64,000 bases of DNA from assembly GCA_904393115.1 (NCBI GenBank), contig CAJFMX010000005.1, forward strand, positions 1 to 64,000, written 5' to 3'. This document shows positions 16,612 to 25,089 of this stretch, one piece after another. Origin of the DNA: an uncultured Clostridia bacterium (lineage in GTDB: Bacteria > Bacillota > Clostridia > Christensenellales > UBA1750). Made by a program: the position numbers and the translations under genes. Position 1 is the first letter of the stretch. Each line of letters begins with the position of its first letter. The notes beneath the pieces are model-generated. The model had not been told where the DNA came from, searched no databases, and saw only the letters and a list, made by a program, of their open reading frames with translations.

Positions 16612-17217
16612 TTATGCCAGATCGTCTGCAAGGAAGGTCACCGTCACGGCGTAGACGTGCTCGTAGTCGTGCTGCGCATAGGACTCCGGCGTGAAGAACT
16701 CCTCCACGCTGTAGCTGTAGACCTCGTTGCTTCTCGTCAAAACCTGGACGAGCAGCGGAATCTCCTGCCCGGCCACGATGTCCACCGGCTCCGAGAGGAT
16801 GGCGGTCGAGATGGCCATGTCCGCAAAGTCGTCCACCGGATACTCGTGCTGCAGGGCGCTGGTTCCGCCCTCGCCCTGCACGGCGAAGCGGATCTCGTTC
16901 CGGCGCGGGTCCAGGGAGAGCGCGATGCGCCCCTCGCCCGCGGAGACGGAGAAGCTGCCGCCGCCAAACGACCGCCAGGCGCCGTTTGCGTCCAGCTCGT
17001 ACCGCTCGACGTTCACGCTCTGGATGCTGTCGTCCAGCTGGAAGTCGAACAGGGACGCCGTCTGGCTCGAGCCGACCAGGGTGAGCAGGTTCTTCTCCTC
17101 GTCGGTGAGGTTCCCGGGCGCGAGCTGCATCTGGCTCGGGCCGGCGGGCTCCGTCGCGCAGGCCGTGAACAGGAGCAGAAATGCGGCGGCCAGCAGAACC
17201 GAAAGTAACTTCTTCAT
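16612..17217 (-). CDS. Predicted lipoprotein of unknown function
   Basis: A 201-residue protein starting MKKLLSVLLAAAFLLLFTAC, a clear lipoprotein signal with lipobox Cys20. The mature part is mostly beta-strand-like and acidic, without a family I recognise. It has DSIQSVNVERYELDANG and a late EEFFTPESYAQHDYE segment. It would be anchored outside the membrane. The ATG at 17217 follows AAGGAGG. It lies 92 bp downstream of the ger operon and could be read through from it; a germination role is only a guess. Confidence 0.7.
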   Translation of the reverse strand: MKKLLSVLLAAAFLLLFTACATEPAGPSQMQLAPGNLTDEEKNLLTLVGSSQTASLFDFQLDDSIQSVNVERYELDANGAWRSFGGGSFSVSAGEGRIALSLDPRRNEIRFAVQGEGGTSALQHEYPVDDFADMAISTAILSEPVDIVAGQEIPLLVQVLTRSNEVYSYSVEEFFTPESYAQHDYEHVYAVTVTFLADDLA

Positions 17218-17309
17218 CCAAGGGCCTCCTTCCCCGGAGCGCACGCGCTCCATTTCCGTCCCCATTGTAGCACAGCCAGCCCGCAGGCGTAAAGCGCCTT
17301 TTTTGGGGT

Positions 17310-18437
17310 TCAGACGACGTCGATGTCGAAGTTCGCCCGGTGGTAGAGCGCCCGCCAGTCCAGCGCCTTCCACTCCGCGAAGGTGCGGGTCTGCGCGCGG
17401 GCGTACTTGGAGAAGTAGACGGGGTCCAGCCCCCGCCGCTGGAGCTTGAGCAGCAGGCCGGCCACGTCCTGCTTGAGGCGCTCATAATAGGGCGTAGCGT
17501 CGGCCGTGTCCGCGCGGACCGGCACGCGGATGCGGATCCAGGGCGTCTCCCCCGCCAGGTCCACGCGGATGCGCGCCGGGCCGGGGAAGGTCAGCTCCAC
17601 GGGAACGCCGTCCACCTCGAGCGTGAGGCTCTCCAGCCCCCCGATGAGCAGATTGTACAGCTGCGTCTCGTATCCATCCAGCAGCAGGAGCTCCTCCTTG
17701 CCAAAGACCGCGCTGCCGCAGTAGTCGATGGCGCCGATGGTGTTGCGGGGCAGGTCCCCCGCGAGGTAGGACGTCACCTGTTCCCCGCGCGGCGAGGGGG
17801 TGGAGAGGTACTGCATCCCGTTGACCGCGCAGAGCATGGCCACGGCGTTCCGGTCGGAATCCGACAGATCGTAGCGGAACGCGCTCAGGGAGACGGACGG
17901 CACCACGCCGCGGGCGATGAGCTCCCGCCCCTGGGCGGACTGCGACTTGGACAGCCGCGCGCCGAAGAGCGGGACCTGGTTCATCAGCACGTCCTCCGCC
18001 CGCCCCCGCGTGACGAAGACATAGGCCGAGGGCCGCGCCTCGTGCGTGCCCAGCAGCTCCTCCAGGCAGCTCCACAGCAGGCTCCGCTCGTGCGTGAGGG
18101 ATTCGCTTAAGAATACGCCGCGCAGGTGCATCAGGTCCACGTGCCGCGGCGTCACAAGGCCGATCAGCGTCAGGCACTCGCTCAGGCTGTCGCCCTCCAC
18201 CTGCTCGATCGTGTAGCCGTCGCGGCTGAGCTCGCTGTCCTGCCCCGCGGCGGAGGAGGCCTCCTTGCCCACGGGCGTGATCTGCGGGAACTGCATCGTC
18301 AGCCGCAGCGCATGGGTCTCGCCCGTGTCCAGCGCCAGGTTGACCGCAAAGATCTGGTCGCCAAGGTCCATCGCGTCGTAGCAGCCGGACAGCGGCAGCA
18401 GCAGGAGGACCAGGAGCAGCAGAATCCCTCTACGCAT
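17310..18437 (-). CDS. gerAC: Spore germination protein, Ger(x)C family lipoprotein
   Basis: A 375-residue Ger(x)C-family protein, normal length. It starts with a signal peptide ending in LPLSGC (lipobox Cys19) followed by YDAMDLGDQIFAVNLALD, the typical start of GerAC proteins. It forms the outer lipoprotein subunit of the germinant receptor in the spore inner membrane. Its ATG overlaps the end of the gerAB-type gene by 8 bp. It is the last gene of a three-gene ger operon. Confidence 0.93.
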   Translation of the reverse strand: MRRGILLLLVLLLLPLSGCYDAMDLGDQIFAVNLALDTGETHALRLTMQFPQITPVGKEASSAAGQDSELSRDGYTIEQVEGDSLSECLTLIGLVTPRHVDLMHLRGVFLSESLTHERSLLWSCLEELLGTHEARPSAYVFVTRGRAEDVLMNQVPLFGARLSKSQSAQGRELIARGVVPSVSLSAFRYDLSDSDRNAVAMLCAVNGMQYLSTPSPRGEQVTSYLAGDLPRNTIGAIDYCGSAVFGKEELLLLDGYETQLYNLLIGGLESLTLEVDGVPVELTFPGPARIRVDLAGETPWIRIRVPVRADTADATPYYERLKQDVAGLLLKLQRRGLDPVYFSKYARAQTRTFAEWKALDWRALYHRANFDIDVV

Positions 18438-19500
18438 GGCGGGCCCTCCTTTCCTGCCGCTTCTCCCGCAGCCTGCCCGCGAGGAGCGGGATGAGCAGCG
18501 GCAGCGCGACCAGCGCCTGCACGTTGGTCTGCAGCAGGTAGAGCAGCGCGGGCGGGCTGTGGTCGATGTCCGGAAAGCTCAGCGCCAGCGCGGCCAGCAG
18601 CGGAATGGGCACCAGCACGCGGGGGTTCTTTGCCGGGATCACCGCGCGCAGGCTGCGCACCGCATAGCACAGCCCGGCGCCCACGGCCGCCATCTGCACC
18701 GGCATCCACACGAAGATGAACAGCGAGTGCGTCCTCTGGAAGGCGCTGGAAAACCCGCCCGAGGCGCTGAGCCGGTGCAGGGGGAAGTCCGCGCCCTGCG
18801 CCGCGCCGTTGGGGAAGAGCAGCGCGTAAAACACATAGCCCGTCACGCACAGCGCGCAGCCGAGCAGGCCGCCCTTCCCCCCCACGGCGGCGGCGCGCGC
18901 AAGGCGCGGCCGGTCGATCCAGAGCATGGGCAGCCAGGCCGCAGCGCTCAGGCCGGAGACCGCCGTGCGCGCCAGCGCGGGCACCCCCTTCCCCAACAGG
19001 GGGAAGAAGTTGTAGACGTCCGCCTGGTTCCACACAGAGAGCACCAGCACGACCAGGTACAGCGCGCCGAGCACCGGCGCGAGGAGCTTGAGCGTCCGGG
19101 ATACCGAGGCAATGCCCAGCGCCGCCATGCAGACGAGCAGCGGCAGCAGGAGCAGAACCAGAAACCAGCGCGGCGTCTCCGGCAGAAGGAAGAGGTTGAG
19201 CACGTTCAGCCCGTCCCGCAGCGCCGTGGCGGCCAGGAGCGTGAACAGCAGCGCGCCCAGCGCCGGAAACACGGCGAATCCCCGCATCTCCCGGCAGACC
19301 TCCCAGAGCCCCTTCCGGGGCGCGAGCGCGGCCAGCGCCCAGGCCAGCAGCGCGAGCACTGCGCCGCAGACCAGCATGGGCCACACGACCGCATTGCCGC
19401 AGGCCTCCAGGAATCCGTCGGCCGTGGAGGAAAACCACTGCGCCGCCAGGATCGCGCCCAGCAGCACCACCATCTCCGGGGAGCGGATTTCGTCATTCAT
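18430..19500 (-). CDS. gerAB: Spore germination protein, GerAB-type permease subunit
   Basis: A 356-residue membrane protein with about ten spans, of the GerAB/APC-transporter-like family. The GerAB subunit binds the germinant inside the receptor complex. Here it keeps the family's LNLFLLPETPRWFLVLLLLP-like segment and a late FPDIDHSPPALLYLLQ segment. I chose the ATG at 19500 because GGGGAGGG lies upstream and it overlaps the gerAA-type stop by 8 bp. Upstream in-frame extension would lie inside gerAA. Confidence 0.88.
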   Translation of the reverse strand: MNDEIRSPEMVVLLGAILAAQWFSSTADGFLEACGNAVVWPMLVCGAVLALLAWALAALAPRKGLWEVCREMRGFAVFPALGALLFTLLAATALRDGLNVLNLFLLPETPRWFLVLLLLPLLVCMAALGIASVSRTLKLLAPVLGALYLVVLVLSVWNQADVYNFFPLLGKGVPALARTAVSGLSAAAWLPMLWIDRPRLARAAAVGGKGGLLGCALCVTGYVFYALLFPNGAAQGADFPLHRLSASGGFSSAFQRTHSLFIFVWMPVQMAAVGAGLCYAVRSLRAVIPAKNPRVLVPIPLLAALALSFPDIDHSPPALLYLLQTNVQALVALPLLIPLLAGRLREKRQERRARHA

Positions 19501-20995
19501 GGCGCTGCCCTCCCCGATCCCACTTGCGCGGATTCGGCGCCTCTCCTTCCGCGACGGGGCGCGCCATGCCCGGGCGCCGCGTCTGCCAGAAGTCGGGCAG
19601 GCGCAGGAACAGATCCGGGTTGTGCCGCATGTGCGGCGTGACCGGCGCAAAGTACGGCGTGCCGAAGCTGTCCATCGCTGCGCCTGCGCACAGGATGCAC
19701 AGCAGCGCCACAACCATCCCGACAAATCCCGCGAGCGTCGAGGCCAGCACCAGCAGAATCCGGGCGATGCGCACCGCAAGGGACAAAGGGTAGCTCGGCA
19801 CCGCAAAGAGCCCCAGCCCCGCCACCGAGACCACGATGATGAGCAGCGGCGAGATCAGGTTGGCGCTCACGGCCGCCTGCCCGAGCACCAGGCCGCCGAC
19901 GATGCCGAGCGTCGAGCCCATGTTGCCCGGCATGCGCAGGCTCGCCTCGTTGATGAGGTCGAAGACAAAGTCCATCAACAGCAGCTCCAGCGTGACCGAG
20001 AGCGGCACCAGCGTGTACCCCTCCAGGATCGAGGTCAGCATGTCCGTGGGCAAAAGCTCCTGGTGGTAGAGCAGGAGCGAATTGTACACCGCCGGCAGCA
20101 GCAGCGAGAGGAAGAACCCCAGCACCCGCACCAGGCGCATAAACGTGCCGTACTGCCAGCGGAGCGCGTGGTCGTCCGGGGTGTGCAGGAAGTGCCAAAA
20201 CGTCGCGGGCGCGGCGAGCATGTACGGCGCGCCGTCGCAGGCGATGGCCACCATGCCGTCCGTCAGGAAGGAGGCCACGCGGTCCGGCCGCTCGGTCTGC
20301 ATGATCTGCGGCAGAAGGCCGAAGGGCCGGTCCTCGATGAGCTGCTGCAGCTGGCCGATGGACAGGAGCCGCTCCACCGCCACCCCCTGCAGCCGGCGCT
20401 TGACCTCCCGCACCACTGCGGGGTTGGCCACGCCGCTCAGGTACGTCACGGCCACCTTGGTCTTGGAGCGGTCCCCGATCTCCAGGATCTCCGTGACAAA
20501 GTCCGGCGTGCGCAAAATCCGGTGCAGCAGCGTCAGGTTTGTGCGGATGGTCTCATTGAAGGCCTCGTGCGGGGCAAAGGCCGCGCTCTCGATGGGCGGC
20601 TGGTCCACCGCGCGGCTGGCAAAGCCGGGCATTTCCGCCAGGACCGCCTGCGCGCACCCGTCGCAGAGCACGGCGCAGTTTCCGTCCAGGACAAAGTCGG
20701 CGATTTTCCTCACGCCGCTCTCGAGCTTTCCCGTGCCGGTGGGCAGCACCTGCGCCGCCAGCGCGGCGCTGCGCCCCTCCGGGGCCATGCCGCCAAAGGG
20801 GCGCATGTTCATCAGCGGCCGGAGCACCATGTCCTCGAGGTTTCTGCGGTTCGCCATGCCGTCGATGTAGAGCGCAGCCATGCGCACGCCGTGGGGCGCC
20901 AGCTCGCGCACGACAAAATCGCAGTTCTCTGGGGCGTGGAACAGCGTCCGAAACGCCTCCAGGTTTTCCGCAAGTTCGCTTGCGAGTCGTTCCAT
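19493..20995 (-). CDS. gerAA: Spore germination protein, GerAA type
   Basis: A 500-residue GerA-family protein, normal length. The N-terminal cytosolic half has MAALYIDGMANRRNLED and TKVAVTYLSGVANP. The membrane half, with four or five spans, includes a conserved EGYTLVPLSVTLELLLMDFV segment and a GSTLGIVGGLVLGQAAV segment. GerAA is the oligomeric channel-like subunit that opens when nutrients bind. The ATG at 20995 follows AGGAGGTG. It is the first gene of the overlapping gerA-gerB-gerC operon, preceded by a sigma-G-like promoter. Confidence 0.95.
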   Translation of the reverse strand: MERLASELAENLEAFRTLFHAPENCDFVVRELAPHGVRMAALYIDGMANRRNLEDMVLRPLMNMRPFGGMAPEGRSAALAAQVLPTGTGKLESGVRKIADFVLDGNCAVLCDGCAQAVLAEMPGFASRAVDQPPIESAAFAPHEAFNETIRTNLTLLHRILRTPDFVTEILEIGDRSKTKVAVTYLSGVANPAVVREVKRRLQGVAVERLLSIGQLQQLIEDRPFGLLPQIMQTERPDRVASFLTDGMVAIACDGAPYMLAAPATFWHFLHTPDDHALRWQYGTFMRLVRVLGFFLSLLLPAVYNSLLLYHQELLPTDMLTSILEGYTLVPLSVTLELLLMDFVFDLINEASLRMPGNMGSTLGIVGGLVLGQAAVSANLISPLLIIVVSVAGLGLFAVPSYPLSLAVRIARILLVLASTLAGFVGMVVALLCILCAGAAMDSFGTPYFAPVTPHMRHNPDLFLRLPDFWQTRRPGMARPVAEGEAPNPRKWDRGGQRHE

Positions 20996-21027
20996 TCTCG
21001 CGCACCTCCTCTTTTTTCCTTTTCCCC

Positions 21028-21057
21028 TAGTATGGCGCGCGGGCGCTCTCTTCATGT
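21028..21057 (-). promoter_or_regulatory. Sigma-G-type (forespore) promoter of ger operon
   Basis: Minus-strand CATACTA (21028-21034) preceded after 18 bp by ACATG (21053-21057). The sigma-G consensus is GHATR-N18-CATNMTA, so this fits with one mismatch. Known gerA operons are sigma-G dependent. Confidence 0.75.
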
Positions 21058-21061
21058 GCGC

Positions 21062-21091
21062 AAAAAAAGCCCCCGCATGGCGGGGGCTTTT
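21062..21091 (-). terminator. Terminator of VanW gene
   Basis: GCCCCCGC / GCGGGGGC arms with a three-base loop, extended by A/T pairs and followed on the minus strand by T7. It separates the VanW gene from the ger promoter. Confidence 0.9.
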
Positions 21092-21096
21092 GCGTC

Positions 21097-22767
21097 TTAC
21101 CAGATGTTGTCGCCGTCGTCCTCCTCGGGCACGGCCGGCGTCTCCTCGGGCACGGGGTCGGGCTCCTCGTAGACGATCGCCGGGCCGTAGTTGATGATGG
21201 CGCGGATGGCGGGATAGGTGGTGGTAAAGAGGACCTTCTCCTCGATGACCTCGCCGTCCTTGATGTACTGGATGTAGGTGGTGGACTTCTTGCCGTCGCG
21301 GCCGCGGCGCACGGTCTCGGTCGTGCCGGGCGCGAGCGAGGGGTCGTAGACCATGGTGTCCTCCCCGCGGCGGATGGTGGAATCCGTGGTGGAGCGCAGG
21401 TCGATGGTCACGCCCTCCTCCACGACGGGCTTGCCGTAGACCTCCACCGTCAGCTGCCGGTCCTCAAAGGTGGAGACCAGGTAGATCGGCGCGTCGGAGA
21501 CGTTCTTGAACTGGAAGTCCTTGGCCGGGTAGTCGATGGCCGCGTCCATGCCGATCTCCACGTAGTCGGAGGGCCAGGAGTGGCCGTGGCGCTCGACGAT
21601 CTCCATGCCCGCGCGCACGACGGCGTTAAAGAGCGTGGTGGAGACCTGGCAGACGCCGCCGCCCGGCTCCTGCACCATGATGCCGTTCTGGATGGCGCCG
21701 GCGGGCTTATAGCCCTTGTCGGTGGTGCGCGGGCCGGTGAGCGTGTTCAGGGAGAAGACCTCGCCCGGGGCGACCACGTAGCCGTTGAACGCCTCCGCGC
21801 AGAGGCGGATGTTCGTGTTGCGCGAGGTGGAGGAGGTGGTCTCCGTCGTAAAGGAGGCGAGCAGCGTGTTCTGCTCCTGCAGCTGGGCCTTGGTGACGGT
21901 GGGCTTCGTCTCGACCATGGTCGGGACGATGGGCGTCGCATACGTGCCCTCGGCGACCGCCGTCTCGATGTCCTGGCGGAGCTGCTCCTTGTCCACGGCA
22001 AGGCCCGTGGCCTCGTCTGTGAAGGTAAAGGTCTTGGTCTCCGGGTCGAACTTTTCGACCGCGGCGTCCTTTGCCGGGACGTCGATGGCCTCGGCGACCT
22101 GCTGGACAAAGGCGTCCACGCCGTCCGCGGTCACCACGCAGGTCGTCGCAAAGTCCAGGGGCTGCTCGCGCAGGGCCGCGACCTTGTCGTAGCGCTCCTG
22201 CAGCTCGCCCTCCTTGGCGTAGTTATACGCCTCCACGATCACCTGATCCGTGTCGTAGCTGGAAAGGAGCGGCAGCGTAAAGCTCTGTCCCCCGTATTCC
22301 ACGGTGATGACGCGCTCGTTGGCCTCCTCCTGCTGGCGCGCGAGGATCTCCTCGCGCACCTCGTCGTAGGAGCGGCCGCCCACGTCCTGCCCGTCGATGG
22401 TGATGCCGGGGTAGAAGCCCTGCACGTCCACCGCGGCCTTCATCTCCTCCAGCGTGTTGTAGGAGTGCGCGTAGAGGAGCCCGAGCACGCCGCCCACCGC
22501 GAACAGCGCGATGGCGATGCTGAGCAGAACGGCCACGGGCTTTCCGCGGCGGCGCTTCTTTCCCTCCCCGTCCGGCGGAAGGCCGCCCGCCTCCCCGTCC
22601 GCCTGCGCGGCCGGGGCCTCGGGCGCGGAATCCCCGGCCTGGGGCTCCTGCGCGGCGGGGGGCGTCTCCTCCCCCGATGCGGCGTCTTTTTCGATATGTT
22701 CTTCGCTCTGCGGCTGGGCGTCCGGCGCGCCCTGCTCATCTTTGCGGGTATTCTGCTCTTCTGCCAT
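21097..22767 (-). CDS. VanW-domain cell-envelope protein (paralogue 1)
   Basis: A 556-residue protein. An acidic, low-complexity cytosolic tail (1-75) is followed by a membrane helix (about 77-100). A peptidoglycan-binding-type domain comes next, then the VanW domain with TSRNTNIRLCAEAFNG and EPGGGVCQVSTTLFNAVVRA, then a C-terminal G5-like segment and an acidic Pro/Glu tail. The VanW family is surface-exposed and of uncertain function; despite the name it is not by itself evidence of vancomycin resistance. It is a close paralogue of the gene at 26128. The ATG at 22767 follows AAGGAAGG. Confidence 0.88.
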   Translation of the reverse strand: MAEEQNTRKDEQGAPDAQPQSEEHIEKDAASGEETPPAAQEPQAGDSAPEAPAAQADGEAGGLPPDGEGKKRRRGKPVAVLLSIAIALFAVGGVLGLLYAHSYNTLEEMKAAVDVQGFYPGITIDGQDVGGRSYDEVREEILARQQEEANERVITVEYGGQSFTLPLLSSYDTDQVIVEAYNYAKEGELQERYDKVAALREQPLDFATTCVVTADGVDAFVQQVAEAIDVPAKDAAVEKFDPETKTFTFTDEATGLAVDKEQLRQDIETAVAEGTYATPIVPTMVETKPTVTKAQLQEQNTLLASFTTETTSSTSRNTNIRLCAEAFNGYVVAPGEVFSLNTLTGPRTTDKGYKPAGAIQNGIMVQEPGGGVCQVSTTLFNAVVRAGMEIVERHGHSWPSDYVEIGMDAAIDYPAKDFQFKNVSDAPIYLVSTFEDRQLTVEVYGKPVVEEGVTIDLRSTTDSTIRRGEDTMVYDPSLAPGTTETVRRGRDGKKSTTYIQYIKDGEVIEEKVLFTTTYPAIRAIINYGPAIVYEEPDPVPEETPAVPEEDDGDNIW

Positions 22768-22895
22768 GTTTTCGACCTTCCTTTATTTCGGCGCGGCGGC
22801 CGACTTCTCTGCGTTCCATTTTAGCATATCCCAAAGCCCGGAATCAAGTATGGCGCGGCGTCAGCTTTTCCCTTCTGATGCAAAAGATAGAAGGG

Positions 22896-22935
22896 AAAAA
22901 AGAACCGCCCGGCATCGCGCGTTCCGGCGGTTCTT
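22896..22935 (-). terminator. Terminator of rex
   Basis: AAGAACCGCCGG and its complement, with one bulged C and an 11-base loop. On the minus strand it is followed by T6 ahead of CCCTTC. Confidence 0.8.
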
Positions 22936-22942
22936 AGACGAA

Positions 22943-23611
22943 TCAAGCGTCCAAATTGTTCTGCGGCGCGGCCTCTTCGCGCGCCTCCATCTGGTGCAGG
23001 CGGTAGGTGAGCACCAGCAGGCTGTCCGTCAGGTGGACGTTGTTGGCCACGACCCCCTCCGGGACCTTGAGGTCCATGGGCGCAAAGTTCCACAGCGCGC
23101 GCACGCCCCCCTCGATCATCTGCTGGGCGACCTGCTGCGCCACGCGCGCGGGCGTGGCGATGACGCCGATGTCCGCCGGGTGCTCCTCCAAAAAGGCGCG
23201 CAGCTCCGTGACGTTGTAGACCGGTACGCCCCGGATCACCCGGCCGATGAGGTCGGGCTTGACGTCGAACATGGCCGCCGGCGAAAACCCGCGCTGGGAA
23301 AAGCCGGGGTACCAGGCCACGGCCTGCCCGATGTTGCCCGCGCCGGCGATCACCATCTCGTACTTGCGGCCCAGGCCCAGGATTCCGCCGATGTGCGCGC
23401 GCAGCTCCGCCACGTTGTAGCCATAGCCCTGCTGGCCCAGCGTGCCGAAGCAGTTGATGTCCTGGCGGATCTGCGAGGCCGTCAGCCCCATGCGCGCGCC
23501 CAGCTCCTGCGAGGAGATGCGCGTGATCCCCACCTTTTCCAGCTCGCGCAGGTAGCGGTAATATCCCGGCAAGCGCCGGATCACAGCGTCGGAAATCCTA
23601 TGCGCGGCCAT
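22943..23611 (-). CDS. rex: Redox-sensing transcriptional repressor Rex
   Basis: A 222-residue Rex, normal length. The winged helix at 1-80 includes RISSQELGARMGLTASQIRQ. The NAD(H)-binding Rossmann domain has IAGAGNIGQAVA (from 89), and the C-terminal domain-swapped helix follows TDSLLVLTYRL. Rex represses fermentation and electron-transfer genes when the NADH/NAD ratio is low. A Rex-box-like site lies just downstream of its own promoter, indicating autoregulation. The ATG at 23611 is the natural start. Confidence 0.96.
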   Translation of the reverse strand: MAAHRISDAVIRRLPGYYRYLRELEKVGITRISSQELGARMGLTASQIRQDINCFGTLGQQGYGYNVAELRAHIGGILGLGRKYEMVIAGAGNIGQAVAWYPGFSQRGFSPAAMFDVKPDLIGRVIRGVPVYNVTELRAFLEEHPADIGVIATPARVAQQVAQQMIEGGVRALWNFAPMDLKVPEGVVANNVHLTDSLLVLTYRLHQMEAREEAAPQNNLDA

Positions 23612-23687
23612 TTTCTTCCCTCATTTTTCTCTTCCTCCCGATTTTCCAGGGTCCTATCGCGCCAAAGCCCCTTCGCCCCCGCGAAGT

Positions 23688-23705
23688 TTGCTAAAAGTTT
23701 AACAT
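23688..23705. promoter_or_regulatory. Rex box upstream of rex
   Basis: TTGCTAA-AAGT-TTAACAT matches the Clostridia Rex operator TTGTTAA-N4-TTAACAA at 12 of 14 defined positions. It lies within a few bases downstream of the predicted rex start point. Confidence 0.7.
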
Positions 23706-23715
23706 CCTGCCTTGC

Positions 23716-23744
23716 AGTATACCATTCCCCCGCCGCGCTGACAA
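23716..23744 (-). promoter_or_regulatory. Promoter of rex
   Basis: Minus-strand TTGTCA (23739-23744) and TATACT (23716-23721), 17 bp apart, with the Rex box directly downstream. Confidence 0.8.
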
Positions 23745-23769
23745 GCGGAATTTGTTTCCCCCAAAGGGT

Positions 23770-24366
23770 TCACTCGGCCTTCTGCGCCTCCAGAATCCAG
23801 TAGCCGGCGTCCTTCTCCCGGACGCGGGCCAGGGCGAAGATCTCGCCGAGGTACTTCAGCGCCGAGGGCGCGCCCTGCTGCTTGCGGACCACCGCGTACA
23901 GCCAGCCGCCGGGCCGCAGCTTCTCCTGCGCCTGGGCAAAGAACCCGTAGACCACCGCTTTTCCCGCGCGGATGGGCGGGTTCGTCACGCAGACGTCCAG
24001 GCCCGGCTCCACCGCGGCAAGGCCGTCGCTGACCAGGGCGCGCGCGTTGTACACGCCGTTTGCCTCCGCATTGCGGCGCGCAAGGCCCACGGCGCGCTCG
24101 TTTACGTCCACCATCTCCACAAACAGGTCCGGATTCTGCGCGGCGAGCGCGACGCCGATGGCCCCCCAGCCGCAGCCGATGTCCGCGCAGCGGCCGGAAA
24201 GGGGCGGCAGCGCCTCCAGGAGCAGGCGGCTGCCCGGGTCCAGGCGCGTCTTGGAGAAGGTGCCGGCGTCCGTCTCAAAGGCGAGGGCGCGCCCGCCCGC
24301 CTGCACGCACACCGTGCGCGCCTCATGGCGGGAAGTGGGCTCCCCGGTAAAGTAATGCTCCGCCAC
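23770..24366 (-). CDS. Class I SAM methyltransferase, RsmC-like small domain
   Basis: A 198-residue methyltransferase corresponding to the catalytic half of RsmC (16S rRNA guanine-N2) proteins. It has CADIGCGWGAIGVALA (SAM loop), VEMVDVNERAVGLAR and the catalytic VTNPPIRAGK motif of N-methyltransferases. The first 60 residues, with HYFTGEPTSRHE and FSKTRLDPGSRLLLE, are typical of the Firmicutes YbxB/RsmC-like group. The GTG at 24366 follows AAGGAGGAAGG. It is the last gene of a three-gene minus-strand set with the C39-like and MBL proteins. Confidence 0.88.
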   Translation of the reverse strand: MAEHYFTGEPTSRHEARTVCVQAGGRALAFETDAGTFSKTRLDPGSRLLLEALPPLSGRCADIGCGWGAIGVALAAQNPDLFVEMVDVNERAVGLARRNAEANGVYNARALVSDGLAAVEPGLDVCVTNPPIRAGKAVVYGFFAQAQEKLRPGGWLYAVVRKQQGAPSALKYLGEIFALARVREKDAGYWILEAQKAE

Positions 24367-24399
24367 GTGCCTTCCTCCTTAAAAGGATCGTTTTTTGCG

Positions 24400-25065
24400 C
24401 TAGTTTGCGTCAAAGAGCGCCAGGGCAAAGACGTTGCCAAAGTCCGCCAGGCTGCGGGCCTCGCCGTCCCCGGCCGCGGGGTCCAGCACGAGGAAGTCCT
24501 CGCTCGTGGAGCCCACGACGCAGAGCCAGTGCGCGCTCTCCCCCTTCTGCACGCGGACCATGCAGGCCCGCCCGTCCACGAGCGCCTGCGTGATGTCCTC
24601 GCCGTCAAAGTCCCGCGGCGCGGAGAAGACGATCCGCGGGTAGAGCTCGCTCAGGCGCGTCAGGTCCGCGGCGTTGCCGTTGACGTACATGTCGTTGTCC
24701 ACAAAGGCCCGGTTGAGCGCGCCCGGGTCCGCGTCCACGCCGCAGGTCTCCAGCGCCATGGAGAGGCTGCAGAACAGGCTGCCCTCCTGCGCCATGGTGT
24801 AGCCCGTGTCGCCCAGGACCTCCTGCGCCCAGGCCGGGTCGTCCTGGGCGCGGTAGGTGACGGCGATGGGCTCGACGATCTGGCGGGGCGTGGGCAGAAT
24901 CCCGCTGCTCTCGATCAGGCGCGTGTTGTAAAAGCGCAGAAAGAGCGCGCAAAGGATGAAGATCAGCGCCACGCCTCCATAGAGCTGGATGCGCTGGCTC
25001 AGCACCTTCTTTTCGTCCGGCGTCATGTCCTTGATTCGTTTGAACTTTGGCAGCTTGCGCGTCAT
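24400..25065 (-). CDS. Membrane-anchored C39-peptidase-like protein
   Basis: A 221-residue protein with a basic cytosolic start, one membrane helix (about 28-44) and an external papain-like domain. Cys99 in GSLFCSLSMALETCG, His179 in ESAHWLCVVGS and Asp195 in VLDPAAGD line up as the C39-type catalytic triad. It may be a peptidase or an inactive relative; no substrate gene is adjacent. The ATG at 25065 has a modest GAGAGGA site. It lies 24 bp after the MBL gene and 33 bp before the methyltransferase gene. Confidence 0.65.
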   Translation of the reverse strand: MTRKLPKFKRIKDMTPDEKKVLSQRIQLYGGVALIFILCALFLRFYNTRLIESSGILPTPRQIVEPIAVTYRAQDDPAWAQEVLGDTGYTMAQEGSLFCSLSMALETCGVDADPGALNRAFVDNDMYVNGNAADLTRLSELYPRIVFSAPRDFDGEDITQALVDGRACMVRVQKGESAHWLCVVGSTSEDFLVLDPAAGDGEARSLADFGNVFALALFDAN

Positions 25066-25089
25066 TTCTGAAAAAATCCTCTCTGTTTT

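Noticed and set aside
15329..17485. 718-codon minus-strand frame
   Set aside because: Antisense to the CatB-like and aldo/keto reductase genes and of Arg/Gly/Ala-rich shadow composition.
21097..22767. Vancomycin resistance from VanW
   Set aside because: No vanH/A/X or vanR/S genes; VanW-domain proteins are general envelope proteins.
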